64,000 nucleotides of DNA from Dromiciops gliroides (taxonomy: Eukaryota; Chordata; Mammalia; Microbiotheria; Microbiotheriidae), in contig NC_057866.1 of NCBI RefSeq assembly GCF_019393635.1, forward strand, positions 9,186,223 through 9,250,222, in the 5' to 3' direction. The notes below the pieces were generated by a model. That model made no database searches. It saw only the letters and a program-made list of their open reading frames with translations, and was not told where the DNA came from. A program made the position numbers and the translations under genes. Numbering within the stretch: position 1 is the stretch's first letter; every line of letters starts with the position of its first letter. Below, piece after piece: positions 62,940 to 64,000 of this stretch.

Positions 62940-63224
62940 TATTATCATTAAAGTATTTTTATTATTTTCCAGTTACATGTAAAAATCGTTTTCAACATTT
63001 GTTTTCATAAGATTTCTAGTTCCAAATTTTTCTTCCTCCTTTCCTTCCCTCCCCCCTCCCCAAGACAGAAAGTAATCGGATATAGGTTATATATGTACAA
63101 TCACATTAAACATATTTCTGCATTAGTCATGTTGTGAAAGAAGAATCAGAACAAAAGGGAAAAACCTCAAAAAAGAAAAGAAAAACAACCAAAAAGTAGA
63201 AACAGTATCATTCAATCTGCATTC
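62940..63224 (-). mobile_element. Second antisense L1-type 3' end
   Basis: Begins at the tail side (AAAGTATTTTTATTATTTTC) and runs to CAATCTGCATTCAG, where RTE sequence starts. Shorter than the neighbouring copy. Confidence 0.7.
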
Positions 63225-63266
63225 AGAATGGGAAAGACCAGAGATCTCTTCAAGAATATCAGCAAT

Positions 63267-63784
63267 ATCTGATCCAAAACAGTTTCAAAGAACTCATGAT
63301 AGAAAATATTCTCAACATCCAGAAAAAAGAATTGTAAATTATAAATGCAGATTGAACCATACTGTTTCTACTTTTGAACTGTTTTTTCCCTTCTTTTTTG
63401 AGGTTTTTCCCTTTTGTTCTTATTCTTCTTTCACAAGATAGAAATATGTTTAATGTGATTGTACATATACAACCTATATCAGACTTCTTTCTGTCTTGGG
63501 GAAGAGGGAGGGAAGGGAGGGTGGGAGAAAAAAATTTGGAGCTAAATTTTGGAACTAAAAATCCTGTGAAAACAAATGTTGAAAACTATCCTCATATGTA
63601 ATTGGAAAATAATAAAATACTTTTCTTTTTTTTAAGTGACGCAATTGGGGTTAAGTGACTTGCCCAGGGTCACACAGCTAGTAAATATCAAGCGTCTGAG
63701 GCCAGATTTGAACTCAGGTCCTCTTGAATCTAGGGCTGGTGCTTTATCCACTGTGCCATCTAGCTGCCCCAATAAAATACTTTT
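63267..63784 (+). mobile_element. L1-type 3' end inserted into the RTE LINE, itself carrying a SINE
   Basis: 5'-truncated sense copy (CTCATGATAGAAAATATTCT, TACAACCTATATCAGA, polypurine run, ATGTAATTGGAAAATAATAA). Its target-site duplication AAGAATATYAGCAATATC lies at about 63252-63269 and 63788-63806. Confidence 0.85.
63628..63770 (-). mobile_element. CORE-SINE with TSD, innermost insertion
   Basis: AATAAAATACTTTT occurs on both sides (about 63610-63623 and 63771-63784), the duplicated L1 tail. Ends CATCTAGCTGCCCC. Confidence 0.92.
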
Positions 63785-64000
63785 AAAAAAGAATATTAGC
63801 AATATCAAAAGAAAGTTTCATGCAAAAATGGGCGTAATAAAAAACAAAAAATAACAGGGACTTAACAGAAGCAGAAGAGATTAAGAAGAGGAGGTAAGAC
63901 TACACAAAAGATCTACTCAAAAAAGATCTTACCATCACTGATAACAATGCTGTGGTTACTGATCTAGAGCCAGAGTCAAGTGGTCCACAGGAAGCACTGC

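Larger units (their letters stand above)
63225..64000 (+). mobile_element. RTE/BovB-like LINE fragment, interrupted, continues past right edge
   Basis: 63225-63266 (GGGAAAGACCAGAGATCTCT TCAAG…) and 63785-64000 (GAAAGTTTCATGCAAAAATG, AGCAGAAGAGATTAAGAAGA, CTAGAGCCAGAGTCAAG) are consecutive parts of an RTE endonuclease-to-RT linker region. They are parted by an L1 3' end insertion with duplicated AAGAATATYAGCAATATC. The element continues beyond coordinate 64000. Confidence 0.8.

Overview
The window is a piece of a mammalian, almost certainly marsupial, nuclear genome. The evidence is two-fold. Dozens of copies of a marsupial-type tRNA-derived CORE-SINE are present (head GGGGCAGCTAGGTGGCRCAG, many with target-site duplications), with an RTE/BovB-like LINE, RTE-tailed SINEs, L1 3' ends, MIR and L2 relics. 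The coding exons match single-copy mammalian genes but differ steadily from the human proteins as I remember them. The SINE looks like the WSINE/WALLSI type of Australian marsupials, so an australidelphian is my best guess (inference).

Gene order is CTSW(-, 5' exons only), EFEMP2(+), MUS81(-), CFL1(+), SNX32(-). This is the order of human 11q13.1, read in the opposite direction. Neighbours alternate strictly in strand: CTSW/EFEMP2 and MUS81/CFL1 are head-to-head, EFEMP2/MUS81 and CFL1/SNX32 are tail-to-tail with short gaps between poly(A) signals. I rebuilt the exons of all five genes from splice sites and phases. MUS81 (16 coding exons, 552 aa), CFL1 (4 exons, 166 aa) and SNX32 (13 exons, 403 aa) are intact. 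EFEMP2 (10 coding exons, about 448 aa) is intact except for one apparent extra base in a G run of its second EGF-encoding exon.

Region by region: 1-4.3 kb holds CTSW exons 3-1. 4.3-19.2 kb is repeat-rich intergenic DNA, including an RTE/BovB-like LINE at about 13.6-17.4 kb broken by nested insertions. 19.2-30.2 kb is EFEMP2. 30.6-38.2 kb is MUS81, with two intronic minisatellites. 38.2-40.4 kb is a divergent promoter region with a 33-bp minisatellite and three CArG boxes. 40.3-43.4 kb is CFL1. 43.7-51.3 kb is SNX32. 51.8-54.3 kb is a CpG-island-associated 2.4-kb open frame, here the most unfamiliar object: it predicts an unrecognised glutamate-rich protein with a 13-residue repeat. 54.3-59.1 kb is mostly non-coding with L2-like relics. 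59.1-59.8 kb is an uninterrupted RPL17 retrocopy. 60-64 kb is a nested stack of retroelements.

The host genes share no pathway. Products are: elastic-fibre assembly (fibulin-4), a lymphocyte cysteine protease (cathepsin W), DNA-junction cleavage (MUS81), actin severing (cofilin-1) and endosomal sorting (SNX32). Their linkage is ancient synteny, not an operon-like unit. One thread across the window is a SINE-derived motif (GAACA.AGAATGTCAGAGCTGGGAGGGGCCTTA-like) that has become tandem repeats in introns of several of these genes.
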